Below, piece after piece: positions 35,767 through 47,600 of a stretch of 64,000 bases of DNA. The translations under genes were made by a program, and so were the position numbers. Where the stretch lies: NCBI RefSeq assembly GCF_016801865.2, contig NC_068938.1, positions 195,208,429 to 195,272,428 of the forward strand, written 5' to 3'. The notes below the pieces were generated by a model, which saw only the letters and a list, made by a program, of their open reading frames with translations, was not told the DNA's origin and ran no database searches. The first letter of the stretch is position 1. Each line of letters opens with the position of its first letter. This stretch comes from Culex pipiens pallens. Taxonomy: Eukaryota; Arthropoda; Insecta; Diptera; Culicidae.

Positions 35767-36641
35767 TTTTTTTTGTATTTTTGTATTTTTGTATTTTTGT
35801 ATTTTTGTATTTTTGTATTTTTGTATTTTTGTATTTTTGTATTTTTGTATTTTTGTATTTTTGTATTTTTGTATTTTTGTATTTTTGTATTTTTGTATTT
35901 TTGTATTTTTGTATTTTTGTATTTTTGTATTTTTGTATTTTTGTATTTTTGTATTTTTGTATTTTTGTATTTTTGTATTTTTGTATTTTTGTATTTTTGT
36001 ATTTTTGTATTTTTGTATTTTTGTATTTTTGTATTTTTGTATTTTTGTATTTTTGTATTTTTGTATTTTTGTATTTTTGTATTTTTGTATTTTTGTATTT
36101 TTGTATTTTTGTATTTTTGTATTTTTGTATTTTTGTATTTTTGTATTTTTGTATTTTTGTATTTTTGTATTTTTGTATTTTTGTATTTTTTTATTTTTGT
36201 ATTTTTGTATTTTTGTATTTTTGCATTTTTGTATTTTTGTATTTTTGTATTTTTGTATTTTTGTATTTTTGTATTTTTGTATTTTTGTATTTTTGTATTT
36301 TTGTATTTTTGTATTTTTGTATTTTTGTATTTTTGTATTTTTGTATTTTTGTATTTTTGTATTTTTGTATTTTTGTATTTTTGTATTTTTGTATTTTTGT
36401 ATTTTTGTATTTTTGTATTTTTGTATTTTTGTATTTTTGTATTTTTGTATTTTTGTATTTTTGTATTTTTGTATTTTTGTATTTTTGTATTTTTGTATTT
36501 TTGTATTTTTGTATTTTTGTATTTTTGTATTTTTGTATTTTTGTATTTTTGTATTTTTGTATTTTTGTATTTTTGTATTTTTGTATTTTTGTATTTTTGT
36601 ATTTTTGTATTTTTGTATTTTTGTATTTTTGTATTTTTGTA
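35767..36641. repeat. InR: (TTTTTGTA)n array, about 109 copies
   Basis: An 8-bp unit repeats almost perfectly for about 875 bp. Two deviations are visible: a G-to-T near 36190 and a T-to-C near 36223. Since 8 is not a multiple of 3 and the unit has no stop in most frames, it creates long spurious reading frames on both strands (KYKNTKIQ repeats and IFVFLYFC repeats). In the InR transcript it reads (UACAAAAA)n starting 18 nt into the intron. Confidence 0.95.
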
Positions 36642-36660
36642 CAAACACAACACAACTTAC

Positions 36661-37297
36661 TTTGAGATTTTCGACTCCGTGCCTCCTATCTTCTTCAAGT
36701 TCTTAAAGAACCCCAGCGACAGCAGCGGGTACGATCGTATCACCTTCAAGAACCCCGTAATCTCCGTAATCGTCCTCAGATACTCCTCCAGCTCCTTCAC
36801 GATATTCTCCCCACCCCTGCTCCTCAACTGTATCGTCAACGATCCCTCGATAATCTCGCAATCCTTCAGCGTCTGCACCTGCTGAATATTGTCGATGCTC
36901 GCCCCGCGACACTTCTTCAAGCAACCTCCCTTCTCACACTTCTTGCAAACCCGCCGCCCGTTCACCACATCAACCTCGTACAGCACCGGACAATCCATCG
37001 TACAGCTCCCGTTGTGCGGGATGAACGGAAACGCCGCCTTGTTCTCGCCGGTGTCCTCCGAAATTGGCCGCTTCAACGCGTAACACTGCTCAGCCGTGAG
37101 GCACCGGAAGTGATGGTCGTACAGATTCGCCGGACACTTGGTCAGACAGCGCCGATCGCCGGCCGGATCGATGCTAAACGAGCGGCACACCCGGCACGCC
37201 GTCGGATTGCCCGGCTCGCAGCCGCCGATGCACGACTCGTCGCAGCACTGGCCGTCCGCGTTGCACGAGTACGTGCCGTTGCAGTGCTTGGGGCACT
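36661..37297 (-). CDS. InR: Insulin-like receptor, cysteine-rich and L2 exon
   Basis: Acceptor cctttcacag and donor AAA|GTAAGT are clear. The exon encodes the furin-like cysteine-rich region (CPKHCNGTYSCNADGQCCDE, then CIGGC, CRVC, CPANLYDHHFRCLTAEQC, CPVLYEVDVVNGRRVCKKC) and most of the L2 domain (CEIIEGSLTIQLRSRGGENI, LEEYLRTITEITGFLKVIRS, LGFFKNLKKIGGTESKIS). The Cys spacing and CEIIEGSL-type start of L2 are characteristic of insulin and IGF receptors. Phase 1 in, phase 2 out. This is extracellular and forms part of the ligand-binding alpha chain. Confidence 0.95.
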
Positions 37298-39105
37298 CTG
37301 TGAAAGGAAAAGGGAAATGGGAAAAATTGCATTAGATTTTGAAACGTGAAAACAATAATTTAAAAATTACAGCTGACTAGTATCTAGTCTGTAATAACGG
37401 TCCGATTATCTTTTGAAAGTATTGAAATATTGTTCATAACATGAAGCACATCTTCCTGTTTTTTCTTCTTTTTTTGACATATTTTTTTCTATGAAAAATT
37501 CAATTTTAGGAAAAAGATTGCCGCCTAATATTTTGAGGAAATTCAAAAGGGAGGGGAGGGGGCGGGGGCACAAGCCTGAAAAAATTGCAATGGCCTAAAA
37601 AGACCCAACATTTTTTATAGACTATTACAATTTGAGAGTATTTAGTGTAAAATACTCAAATGATCCTAGTTTCAATTGCTTACAGTTTTTTTTTCTTTTT
37701 TTTTCATAAAATTATTTTTATTAGGTCCTTTTCAGTACTGGGACCTGGTAAGGACCAAGTTGGTTTTTGTAATAACATTTTACTTAAAGCTAAGAGTGAT
37801 TACAGAGGAAATTGGTTAGAGTTTACGGTATAAAAAATCAACTACCACCTTTGTAAAACTATCACAATTTTCTTATTTTTCAATATTGCAATTAAATTGC
37901 AAGATTTTTGTAAGATTTCACTACAATGTTGAGTTAAGTTGCTGTTAAATTAAATTTTTCACAAAATCTTTTTTTTATTTTTAAAAGTGATTCAAATAAT
38001 TTCAAAAGTATTTGTTTTCAAATAGTAAACATTTGGTAAACAAATGATTGCAAAACAACTGAACGAGTGTGAAAAGCATTTTTTAAATATTTTTTGGTAA
38101 ATTGCAGACATTTTTTTTATTTTTGTTCATTTATTTCGGGACAACGAACGACCAAGAACGTTAAAGTAGCCTCAAATATTTATTAGTATTTTTAAACAGC
38201 CAAGTGTTTGAAAAACAGAACGAAGATTTTGTCTCCACAACATCCAAAAATTTCAAGGGACCATCCATAAACCACGTGGACACATTTTCATGAAAACAAA
38301 ACTATTTTTTTTATAGTTTGCAGTATGAGTATAAAATGACGCAAAATTTTGAAATGCTTTAAAATATATTTGGAGTTTGTAGTGTAAAATAATCCAGCTA
38401 TAACAAAAAGACATATTTTATTGAAAACATGTGTTTATTTTGTGAAATTTTCTGCTCTTTTCAATAAAAAAATATTTTGAAATTTTTAAATCTGGACTAG
38501 CATTTTAAATTGTCAACAATAAGTATTTTAAAAGAAGTTCTTGATTTGACAATTTTGAAATTATTTTTATTAAAAAGAGCAGTAAATTTCCCAAAAAATA
38601 TCATTTTAAATTGAAAATCGAGCCCTTCTTTTCCAATATATTGATTGCGATCAAAAAAAAGGTTTATTAGATGAAATCTTTTTTTTTACAAAGTTTAAAC
38701 TCTTAGAATGAATAAAAAAAATACCTATTTTGGAAATTCACCTTTGAGCGATAAAAAATCAAATTAGAAAATCGGAAAATATTTTTTGTGCCAACTTTTT
38801 TTCTGAGAAATCCCTTCTCAAGACACAGTTTTTTCGAATATTAACATGCCCATTTTGTATGACCAGCCCTCAAAATTGAATGAAAAAAAAACTAAAAAAT
38901 CTTCAAAAAAAATTGCGAAATTCTAAAGATTAACTAAACTTTTGAATAATAAAAAAAAATACCGTCAAAAAAACATTTGAAGCAATTTTTATATATTCAA
39001 GAATTTTTCAAAAATCTTTTCTTCGGGAAACTATCTATTGATACTACTCTTTTATTCATAAGTTGAGCAGTTCTCTACACATCAGTCTTTTTTTATTTAA
39101 TTTTT
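37298..39105. other. InR: InR intron, AT-rich
   Basis: No gene. A short dispersed motif, gaccatccataaaccacgtg, occurs near 38262, with a weaker relative near 46953. Otherwise AT-rich sequence with no recognised element. Confidence 0.45.
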
Positions 39106-39851
39106 TGTATTTTTTTAATCCGGCTGAAACTTTTTTGGTGCCCAAAGAAGCCATTTTGCATCATTAGTTTGTCCATATAATTTTCCATACAATTTTTTCA
39201 GGTGTCCATACAAAAATGATATGTGATAATTCAAAAATCTGTATCTTCTGAAGGAATTTTTTGATCGATTTGGTGTCTTCGGCAAAGTAATAGGTATGAA
39301 TATGGACTACACTGAAAAAATAATACACGGTATAAAAAAAATGGTGATTTTTAATTTCACTTTTTGCCACTAAAACTTGATTTGCAACAAAAACTTTATT
39401 TTTAATTTTTTTATATGTTTTAGAGGACATCAGATTCAAACTTTTCAGAAATTTCCAGAATGGGCAAAAAATCTTTGACCGAATTATGATTTTTGAAATC
39501 AATACAGATTTTTTCAAAAAATCGATGTAAAAACGAACTTGCAATCAAAAAGTACTTTGCAAGTTATAGCCATTTTAAGATAACTTTTTTCAAAATAGTC
39601 GCAGTTATTCAATATGAGAAACAATATTTTCGAAAATTTAAAAACGAAACTAACATTTCAAAACAAACATTGAATGTTTGGCCCTTTTGATATGTAAGTC
39701 TTGATTTTAAATTTCGGAAAATTTCACGAGTGTTTCATATTTTAACATTGTAAATCGGATTTATAGTTGCTGAGATATCGACATTAGAAAATGATGGGTT
39801 GTTTGGGGGAGACTTAGAAAACATCAATTTTCCTGTTTTTAAATTTTTGCA

Positions 39852-40319
39852 CACCCAACCGGCGGTCGCATGATTGTGATGCATGGCGGCATGAAAGTAT
39901 ATCAGAATCTGCATGAAATCTGTCCTCATGCATTTTTTGCGATATAGGGGTATGACATTTTTGCCCGTTACCGACAATTATCGACATTACCGACGGCTGA
40001 ATGATTGTATTGCAGAAAAAAAAATCTTAACAGAACGAGGATTGAACCATCATCTTCTAGGTTGCTGATCCGACACGCTACCACAGCGCCATGGACGCTT
40101 GATGAATTGTGAGGGACAGAGCGCGAACATATTGTTCTCTCTGGAGTGTTGCGCGGGTACGCGCCAGCATTCTATGTGTTGGTGAGAACTGCAGATCGTT
40201 GACATGTTTACAAGCGGGCAAAATTGAGCTATGAGCTTGCTGCAAAAACTGTTATAAAATGTAACATTTTCTGTAGCAAATCCACTGCTGCAGATTTTGA
40301 GCTATATATTTCCTTTGGG
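39852..40319 (-). mobile_element. Nested element with tRNA-like pol III promoter
   Basis: It interrupts family A sequence that is continuous in copy 1 (tttgcatggcaatatctc). Short ends cacccaa and tttgggtg are inverted, and tgca is found at both borders. On the minus strand, tggcgctgtggtagcg (A-box-like) and ggttcaatcc (B box, 40039-40048) have tRNA-like spacing, in a sequence resembling a tRNA 5' half. It is therefore either a tRNA-derived SINE or a MITE that has captured one. No complete tRNA fold was established. Confidence 0.55.
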
Positions 40320-40995
40320 TGCATGGCAATATCTCAACAACTAAAGGTCGTATCAACAAAGTTCCAAAAAGTTAAATATTGAGAATTTTCTTAGCTCTTC
40401 AAACATTTTTTTTTTTTTCGAAGGTGGCAAACATAAGCATTAATAAAAAAAATGAATAACTGTGACTATTTTGAAAAAAAGTTACCTAAAAATGGCTAAA
40501 ACTTGCAAACGGTGCACTTTATCAAAATTTCACTACATTACTTTTTGATTGCAAATTTAATTTTTCATCGAAAATGAAGTTGAAAAATTTTTGCTACCAA
40601 TATTTCGATTTTTTGAAAAAAAAAACTGTATTGATTAAAACATTCATAATTAGGTCAAAGATTTTTTGTCCATTCTGGAAATTTTTGAATGGTTGATATT
40701 TGATGTCCTCTAAAACATATCAGAAAATGAAAAAAAATAAAAAATGTATTTTTTTGCAAAATCAAGTTTTAGTGACAAAAAGTGAAATTAAAAATCACCA
40801 TTTCTTTTACCGTGTATATTTTTTTTTCAGTGTAGTCCACATCCATACCTACAACTTTGCCGAAATCACCAAATCGATCAAAAAATTCATTCAAAAGATT
40901 TCATGCATCATTTTTGTATGGACAGCTGCCAAATTTGTATGGAAAATTATATGAACGAACTAATGATGCAAAATGGCTTCTTTGGGTATACCGAA

Positions 40996-41442
40996 CCCGG
41001 GCAGACGGTAATAACAAAATTCATGCCATTTCAATAACAAATACTGTTAAAATAACAAAAAAAGTTATGGAATATTCATACAAAATCCATTTTTGCATAA
41101 GAGCTTATTAACAGTTTATGTTATCATAACCAAATTTGTTATTGGTCTGATATTGGTTGAATGCCAACACAACTTTGGAATAACATTTATTGTTATGGAA
41201 GAATAACTCCAATTGTTATTGGGATGATCGGATTAGTTGTTAAAATAACAAAAAAGAATAACAAAGATTTGTTCGAAGAATAACGGAAAATGTTATTAGT
41301 CTGTTATTGCAATAACAAACCAATAACAAAAAAATCATAACGGCGAATAACAAATATTGTTATAAATAACATAAAATGTTATTGGCCTAGTATTTTCAAA
41401 TAACAAAAAATGTTATTCCCACGTTATTTCCGTCTGCTCGGG
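40996..41442. mobile_element. 447-bp MITE with CCCGGGCAGACGG ends
   Basis: Starts cccgggcagacggtaataac and ends gttatttccgtctgctcggg, interrupting family A sequence (accgaa|...|aaggcacc), with aa at both borders. The interior is built from variants of aataacaaaaa/tgttatt. A related copy is at 43977-44350. Confidence 0.75.
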
Positions 41443-41932
41443 AAGGCACCAAAAAAGTTTCAGTCGGATTAAAAAATACAAAAAATAAAAATTAAGAAAT
41501 ATACCGTTTTCGTACAGATTTGCTCAGTTCTGGAGTTATTTTTATTTTATTTTATTTTTTTAAAGGTTCAAAAAACCAAATTTCCAGTTTTTTTGCTTTT
41601 TTTGTGATTTTTTATTTTTGAAACCGCCTTGAGTCAGAGGTATTGCTTTTTTGAGTAAATTAGAACATACAAAAAAAACTGTTTTTTGTAAATTTCATTT
41701 TTTGTTGAAAAAAGGAAATAAAAAAAATAGTAAAGTATCATTTCTGTGAGTTTCAAAATTAAGACTTTGTTGAAAAATCCTGAAAATTTGTTTTTATTTA
41801 AAAGTAGCAACAATCGTAAATTTTAGCTTGATTGAGTTAAAACATCATTTTTGCATAAATTAACAAACGTGAAATAATCTCAGAAACTAATATACAATTC
41901 GAAAGATTAAATAAAAAGCTACAATTACTCAC

Positions 41933-42110
41933 TATTTTGGCAGTGTTTGCTGTTCCAGCAGAGCTTCTTCGCCATCTTGCTGTCGCCGGACGTGACCGCC
42001 AGCTGCGTCGTTAGGCCCTTGGTGGCGTTCGGGCACTGCTTCCGGGTCCCGTTCACCCGTTCGTCCGTTTCCGCCGGACAGATCGGGCACACGTCATCCT
42101 TTTGATTGTC
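41933..42110 (-). CDS. InR: Insulin-like receptor, exon at the L1/cysteine-rich junction
   Basis: Acceptor aattttag and donor ATA|GTGAGT. The exon encodes 59 residues plus one base (DNQKDDVCPICPAETDERVN, then CPNATKGLTTQL, KLCWNSKHCQN), and the split Lys codon leads into CPKHC of the next exon. This matches the insulin receptor segment of the form DDNEECGDICPG...CW..HCQ.VCP that follows the L1 domain. It is the most 5' InR exon I can identify. It is phase 0 at its start, and the exon carrying L1 and the signal peptide must precede it. Confidence 0.9.
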
Positions 42111-42700
42111 CTAAAATTAAAAAAAAATATCTAATTAGAATTGAACGGCCAATGATCTTTTGGAGGAAATGGTGAAACCTTCCCTCGGCCAACAGTCTAG
42201 ACTCGAGGTTGGCGTAATTGAACACCGTCAACAAAACACAAAGCAACTGCTTGTTGAATTCTATTTGTTTTTCTTCTGTCAACTTTTGCACATTTTTTCC
42301 ATTCGATTTATTTACATTGTTTGTTTTTGCGAAATGTGCAAAACATTCAATAAACGCGATGCGTAGCATAAACACAGTTATTCACTTTAATCGGTGTTGA
42401 GCAACTCGTAAACTGATGTCTAAGAATGTGCTTCATAAAGAGGAAAAATTGGCTTGCATGAATGGCTGACGCAATTTGCTTCAATTATTTGTAGTACTTA
42501 AGTATATCTGATTTTTATCCTGAAATTTTTTGAGTTTTTTTTTAGAGTTGAAATATTCAATTGAAATTTAAAAATAAATATCACAATATAAATTGAAAAA
42601 ATTTTATATACTCATCGCAAATTTCATCCTAAATAACCTCAACTAACCAAATGCTTCAGCACAGCTTTCATCCCGCAAATCCAGTTTAAATCGCTCAATT
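42111..42700. other. InR: Start of upstream InR intron
   Basis: AT-rich; no gene recognised. The 93- and 68-residue overlapping frames lack support. Confidence 0.4.
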
Positions 42701-43640
42701 ACTTCATTCACCATTAGAAGAGTGAGAGAGAGAAACGGAGGCCAACACACACACATATCGGCTCAAATGGTTGAAGCCTTCCACTTTTGGCATTATGCCT
42801 TTTTATTTTATTTTTTTGCTCAACAACTTCCCAGCATCATCATCATCTTTGCGAATCGCGCAGAAAAAAAAATACAAACCCCGACAAAGCTCTTTAACTA
42901 AAACACAGCTTAAAAGTAGTTTGCGAGTGAGCGAGAGAGAGAGACACATAAAAAAAAACAGAGAGAAGAGAGAGTGGCAGAAAAATTGGCCCTCGAACTC
43001 CAAACTTCCACATTCCATTCTCACGTGCTCATTTTGAGCGTTCGTTCTCTTCTTTGCTTTCTTCTTTCTAAATATATATATTTTATCTTTTCGTTTTTGT
43101 TTCTCTGCTTTTTTCTTCTGCTTTCAATCGTTCACTTTTCATGCTTTTTTTTGCCTTCTCCTCAAATCGTGCTGCTTTTGGCATTTATACTTTCTCTCTG
43201 TTTTATTTATTTTTTGCTTGAATGCTCTCATCTTGGTTTGGATGGAAACTGCATCTTATTTAAAATCATTTAAATTTGCAAAACTGTTATTGAAAAATAT
43301 CTCATTAAAAATGTTTGATGAAAACCTAAAAAAATCAAACTAAAAACATTCAAAAGCTCCCTCTCTCTCTCAATACAAAAGAGAGAGAGAGAGAAAAACT
43401 GTTTCATTCACGAAAGATCAACTTGCGTTGTTGCCTTGTGTTGGTATTGGGCTTAAGCATGTTGTGTGTTGCACTTGAAGAAGAAAAGGAGAAAGAGCTG
43501 AATGAACGGAACATTTTTGGAATTCTTTCCCTGTGGGGCTCTGCAGGCAGGTTTTGCTCTGTGGCTCCCAAAAACGGCCACAGAAATGTGCTAACATGGG
43601 CAGAGATGATCAATCAGTTGTGACTCGTTGCGGCAACGGA
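42700..43640. promoter_or_regulatory. GA/CT-rich low-transposon segment
   Basis: Contains GAGAG runs at 42719-42735, 42931-42942 and 43380-43394, and a perfect inverted pair ctctctctct / agagagagag around 43361-43394. Such runs can bind GAGA-type factors in flies. No coding exon. A regulatory role is only a possibility. Confidence 0.2.
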
Positions 43641-43976
43641 GCAGACTAATTTATTGAGTTTAAGAAGGAGGGTATTGTTGTTGAGGTGAAAACTAGTTTG
43701 AAACGCTTGCCCAATGGGACATTTTTTAAATTAAAGATTTCTTGGAATTAAATTAATTTGCTAAATTTACTCAAGCGAATATCATTTGCCAAAATTATCC
43801 TCCATTTTCTTTTAAGTTATATCTTCAAATAAAGAAAAAAAAGTTTTAAATTTTATTTTCTTATTTTAACATAAAATTTGAGATCTGGAACCCCGTTTTA
43901 GTCAAATTTGAATAGTTTAATCACAAAATGCATATTTTCATTACTTCATCGCAGCCATTTTGAACGCCATATTGGA

Positions 43977-44350
43977 ATGGAATATTCGATTCCATTTTTG
44001 CATAAGAGTTGAACAACAGTTTATGTTATCATAACAAATTTGTTTATTGGTCTGATATTAATTGAAAGCCAAAACAACTTGGAAATAACATTTTTTGTTA
44101 TGGAAGAATAACTCCAACTGTTATTGGGATGATCGGATTTGTTTTTTAAATTATAAAAAATAATAACAAAAATTTGTTCGAAGAATAACCGAAAACGTCA
44201 TTAGTCTGTTATTACAATAAAAATCGAATAACAAAAAAATCATAACGACGAATAACAAATATTGTTATAAATAACAAAAAAATGTTATTGGTCTAGTATT
44301 TTCAAATATCAAAAAAATGTTATTCCAAAATTATCACCGTTTGCTCGGGT
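43977..44350. mobile_element. Second, 5'-damaged copy of the CCCGGGCAGACGG MITE
   Basis: Follows the 40996-41442 element from ttttgcataagag to the end accgtttgctcggg. The left terminus is missing. Confidence 0.65.
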
Positions 44351-44605
44351 AAAGAAATTAAAAAAAAAATGCATTTTTTAATTTGACTAAAATGAAATCG
44401 CAGAACTCAAATTTGATGTAAAAATAAGAAAAAAAAGGATTTTTTTTGTTTTTTTGGCCCAAACAAACCTTCAGATAATCTAGTCTGAACTGTGCAGGGA
44501 TCCTACCTAAGCTCAACAATCAAAAATAAGACAACAAAAAAATAACAATTTCGTGATTCGATTATCTGAAGCAAATTATCTAACATTGATTTCAAAGCTT
44601 CCATA

Positions 44606-45856
44606 GAGCAATCCCAGCTCAAATCAAGATTTTTTCTGGTACTTTTGTACCCGACCCTCTCCGATTTCATTGAAACTTTGTAGACATGTTATATGGTGTC
44701 AATTGTACTCGAAAATAACATTTGAGAAGGGTGAATGTTATTTATAATTTTTTGTATTTTGAAATTTAAAAATTACTGTATCTCGATGCAACTGGCTATC
44801 TGAAAAAAAATACACTGAAACAAAAATACACGCCTCTTCTATGAGATTTTATGATTTTTAATTATAAATGTTGAAATTTAAAGTGGTGTCACGATTTTTT
44901 TTTCGTTCAAAATTTTTGTGAAAATAGCCTAAGATGTTACAAAGAGACTCACGAAAAATGCAGGATGGTATGTCTCTCCTAAAAAATACAAAAATCATTT
45001 ACTAAAACTGCTTGCTAGCTTGAAAAGTGGTCTAAACGTAAAAATTTTTAAATTCCGATAGTGGGAAACGACTTGCCAGACAATTTTACATAAAAATCTC
45101 CATATAGACCATTGTCCTATGTCAAATCCTTGGGAAAATACAGAGGTTTTAAAAATAAAAATGTCGAAAAAATTGATTTTTTTGTGGTTTTTGGCAATTT
45201 CTATATGACAGACTTGATTTTTCAGTCTTGTAAATATTTTTACCGGAAGGCTCGTCCAATTGCCCATAAGTTTGCCTTTGAGAACTTTTCAATTTGCCTC
45301 GTTTTAATATTTATTTTTAAAACCGCTGTATCTTCCCAAGGAATGGACTTACGACAATGATCAATATAGAGTTTTTTATTTAAAACTGTCTGGGAAATCG
45401 ATTTCCATTATCAATTTTTAAAAAATTTGACGTTAAGACCACTTTTCAAAAAAACAGTTTTAGTAAATGATTTTTGCATTTATTAGGAGAGACATACCAT
45501 CCTTAAAATTTTACTTTTATAGTTAATAATTAAAAATCTCATAGAAGTGGCGTGTATTTTTGTTTCAGTGTATTGTTTTTCTCATGAAGCCAGTCGAATT
45601 TCCTACAAGTTTGTCTTTGAACACATTTTGATACGATGCAACAGCTTCGAGATACAGTAATTTTTAAATTGCAAAATACAAAAATATATAAATAACTTTC
45701 GCCCTTCTCAAATATTATTTTCGAGTACAATTGGCTCCATACACACAAAATGGCTTATATAGGCCTAGGGTAACATGTCTACAAAGTTTCATTGAAATCG
45801 GAGAGGGTCGGGTACAAAAGTACCAGAAAAATTACTGATTTCAGCTGGAATTGGTT
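44606..45856. mobile_element. Long-arm palindromic element, family B, copy 2
   Basis: Starts gagcaatcccagctc and ends cagctggaattggtt, with CATA on both sides (44602-44605, 45857-45860). Same internal order as 6439-8276 but shorter and without the nested MITE. Confidence 0.75.
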
Positions 45857-45869
45857 CATAAAGAAATTT

Positions 45870-46950
45870 GCTTTTTTTTATGATTTATTAAGTTTTGAAA
45901 CATATATACTAAAAAATAACAAATTAATTAATATTGAAATTTTCTTAATTCGCAATATGAATACTAAATCGAAATTTTGAATGCAGTATTGATATAGAAT
46001 AGTTTTTTTTTAAATATGCGGGTTTAAAAAAAATTTTTTTGAATATTTTAAATATGGTCATCAAACGAACAAAATTGTGTATGCCGGGTTTGTTTTTTTG
46101 TGAAATAAGTTATTATCACAAAATGCCTTGTTTTTCAAAAATTCTCAAATTTCAACAGAAAAAACGGTATATTAATAGTATGGGAATTTGTAAAAACTTG
46201 AATGTTTGCAAGAAATACTTAGACACTCGTTGATACTTATACTAAAAATCATAAAAAAAATAATATAAAAATATGGTATTTCATGAAAATTTTAGTATAT
46301 TACGATTTTTTTTTAAATAATGCGAAAACGTGAGCAAAATTTCACGTCGTTTGATAAACAAATTGCAAATTGCAAATTATGAAAATTTTAGTGTTTTAGA
46401 AAAAAAAGGTAATTTGTGAAACTATGAGTATTTTCCAAAATAAAAACACTTGAATAAGCTGAAAAAAAAATTGAACATTTCACTTCGTTTGATAACCATA
46501 TTGCAAAAATTTTCTTAAGAAAATATAGCGAATCAAAGAAATTTGAGTATTTTAGAAAAATACGTTATTTTGTGTCACAAAAAAAATTAAGGGTGCACAG
46601 CAACCAAAGAAGTTGTTGTCTTCTTATTCCAAAGTTGTCAAACTTACGAACCCAATCCTGCAAAAATCAAATTGTAAAAATAGCCAAATTTTGTTGTAAA
46701 CTATTTTGTAGGCAGCACTTTAAGGGATGAATAAAAAAATATATCGATAGTTCTGTAGTTTTGAAGAAATTAAAATGTCAGTAACAAAAATCCGGGTGCA
46801 AAAGCTCTGGTTGGTGTGCTCCTTTACAGTGAAAATGCATTTATAATTTCATATCGTTTAGTTCTCATATTGCAAATAAAGAAATTTGAGTATTTTCTAA
46901 AAAAATCTGTATTTCATGAAAAATAAATAGTATTTAATAACATATTTTCA
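45870..46950. repeat. Degenerate satellite-like repeat, locus 2, with a small MITE
   Basis: Phrases such as ttcacttcgtttgataacca, aatttgagtattt and aaaatacgttattttgtg belong to the same repeat as 27112-27880. Within it, 46585-46830 has loosely inverted ends (gggtgcacagcaaccaaag / ctctggttggtgtgctcctt) and looks like a separate MITE. Confidence 0.5.
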
Positions 46951-47600
46951 TGAAAATTGGTCCATAAACCAGGGGGCATTTTTTCAAATTTTAATGAAAA
47001 TAGAAGTCTTATCAACTGAAAACAATCTAAAATGCATTTTTCTGCATTGATAATAATGTTTTGATTTTTTATGAAATTCCGATGTACAGCACCACAAAAA
47101 CTTTTATATTCGCAAAAAAATTGTTTCGTCATTATTAAGATATTTTGGAAACTAATTACAACGCATTTTAAAACACTTTTTACATTCAAATATTGAAACC
47201 ATGGCTTGTTTTTGCAACGGCCTAACTAGATTATTTAAAAAAAAATCTTAGTGAAAGAATTGGAATTTTAACATAATATGGTTGGTTTAGGTCAATTTTA
47301 GGGTAAATAGAAAACTGAATTTTCGTCCGACATCGTCGATAAGATTATCAGAGATAGAATTATCGAAATAATGAAGACGATAGATTATCGTTATCGGAAA
47401 GACCTTAAAAATTCCGTTTGAAAAAAAATCACCTAGAACAAAATGAATTAAAAAAATACAAAATTTTAATTGTTATTCAAATATAAGGTTAAACTATGTA
47501 CATTATTGTTTCTTAAATATTAAAGTCTTGAATCTTTAACTGTTCCATCAATCAGATTTGAAAAAAAGTCTCATAAAGTATTAATCAGCTCAATTTATAA
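46951..47600. other. AT-rich intronic sequence with a GATA-word cluster
   Basis: No gene. Between 47330 and 47400 several GATA or TATC words occur close together (cgataagattatcagagata, cgatagattatcgttatcgg). Confidence 0.35.

Larger units (their letters stand above)
32425..36660 (-). other. InR: Repeat-filled InR intron
   Basis: GTAAGT at the 5' splice site (36660 downward) and a pyrimidine tract with cgcag at the 3' splice site. The joined codon (AA|T, Asn) gives ESKISN-ASLYVVENQNLQ, which fits L2 exactly. The intron contains short-period repeats over almost its full length. Confidence 0.9.
39106..41490. mobile_element. Palindromic element, family A, copy 3, with two nested insertions
   Basis: The left arm begins near aatccggctgaaactttttt (39117) and the mirrored right arm ends gtttcagtcggatt (about 41470). 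The centre matches copy 1. Two later elements have inserted: 39852-40319 and 40996-41442. Subtracting them leaves about 1.45 kb. Confidence 0.75.

Noticed and set aside
35587..36885. Long reading frames (294-370 residues) of KYKNTKIQ or IFVFLYFC repeats on both strands
   Set aside because: Every one is a translation of the 8-bp array in an InR intron; open frames on both strands and in several registers are a property of the unit.
40035..40095. Possible minus-strand tRNA gene
   Set aside because: Only the internal promoter boxes are well matched, and the segment lies within an insertion in a transposon.
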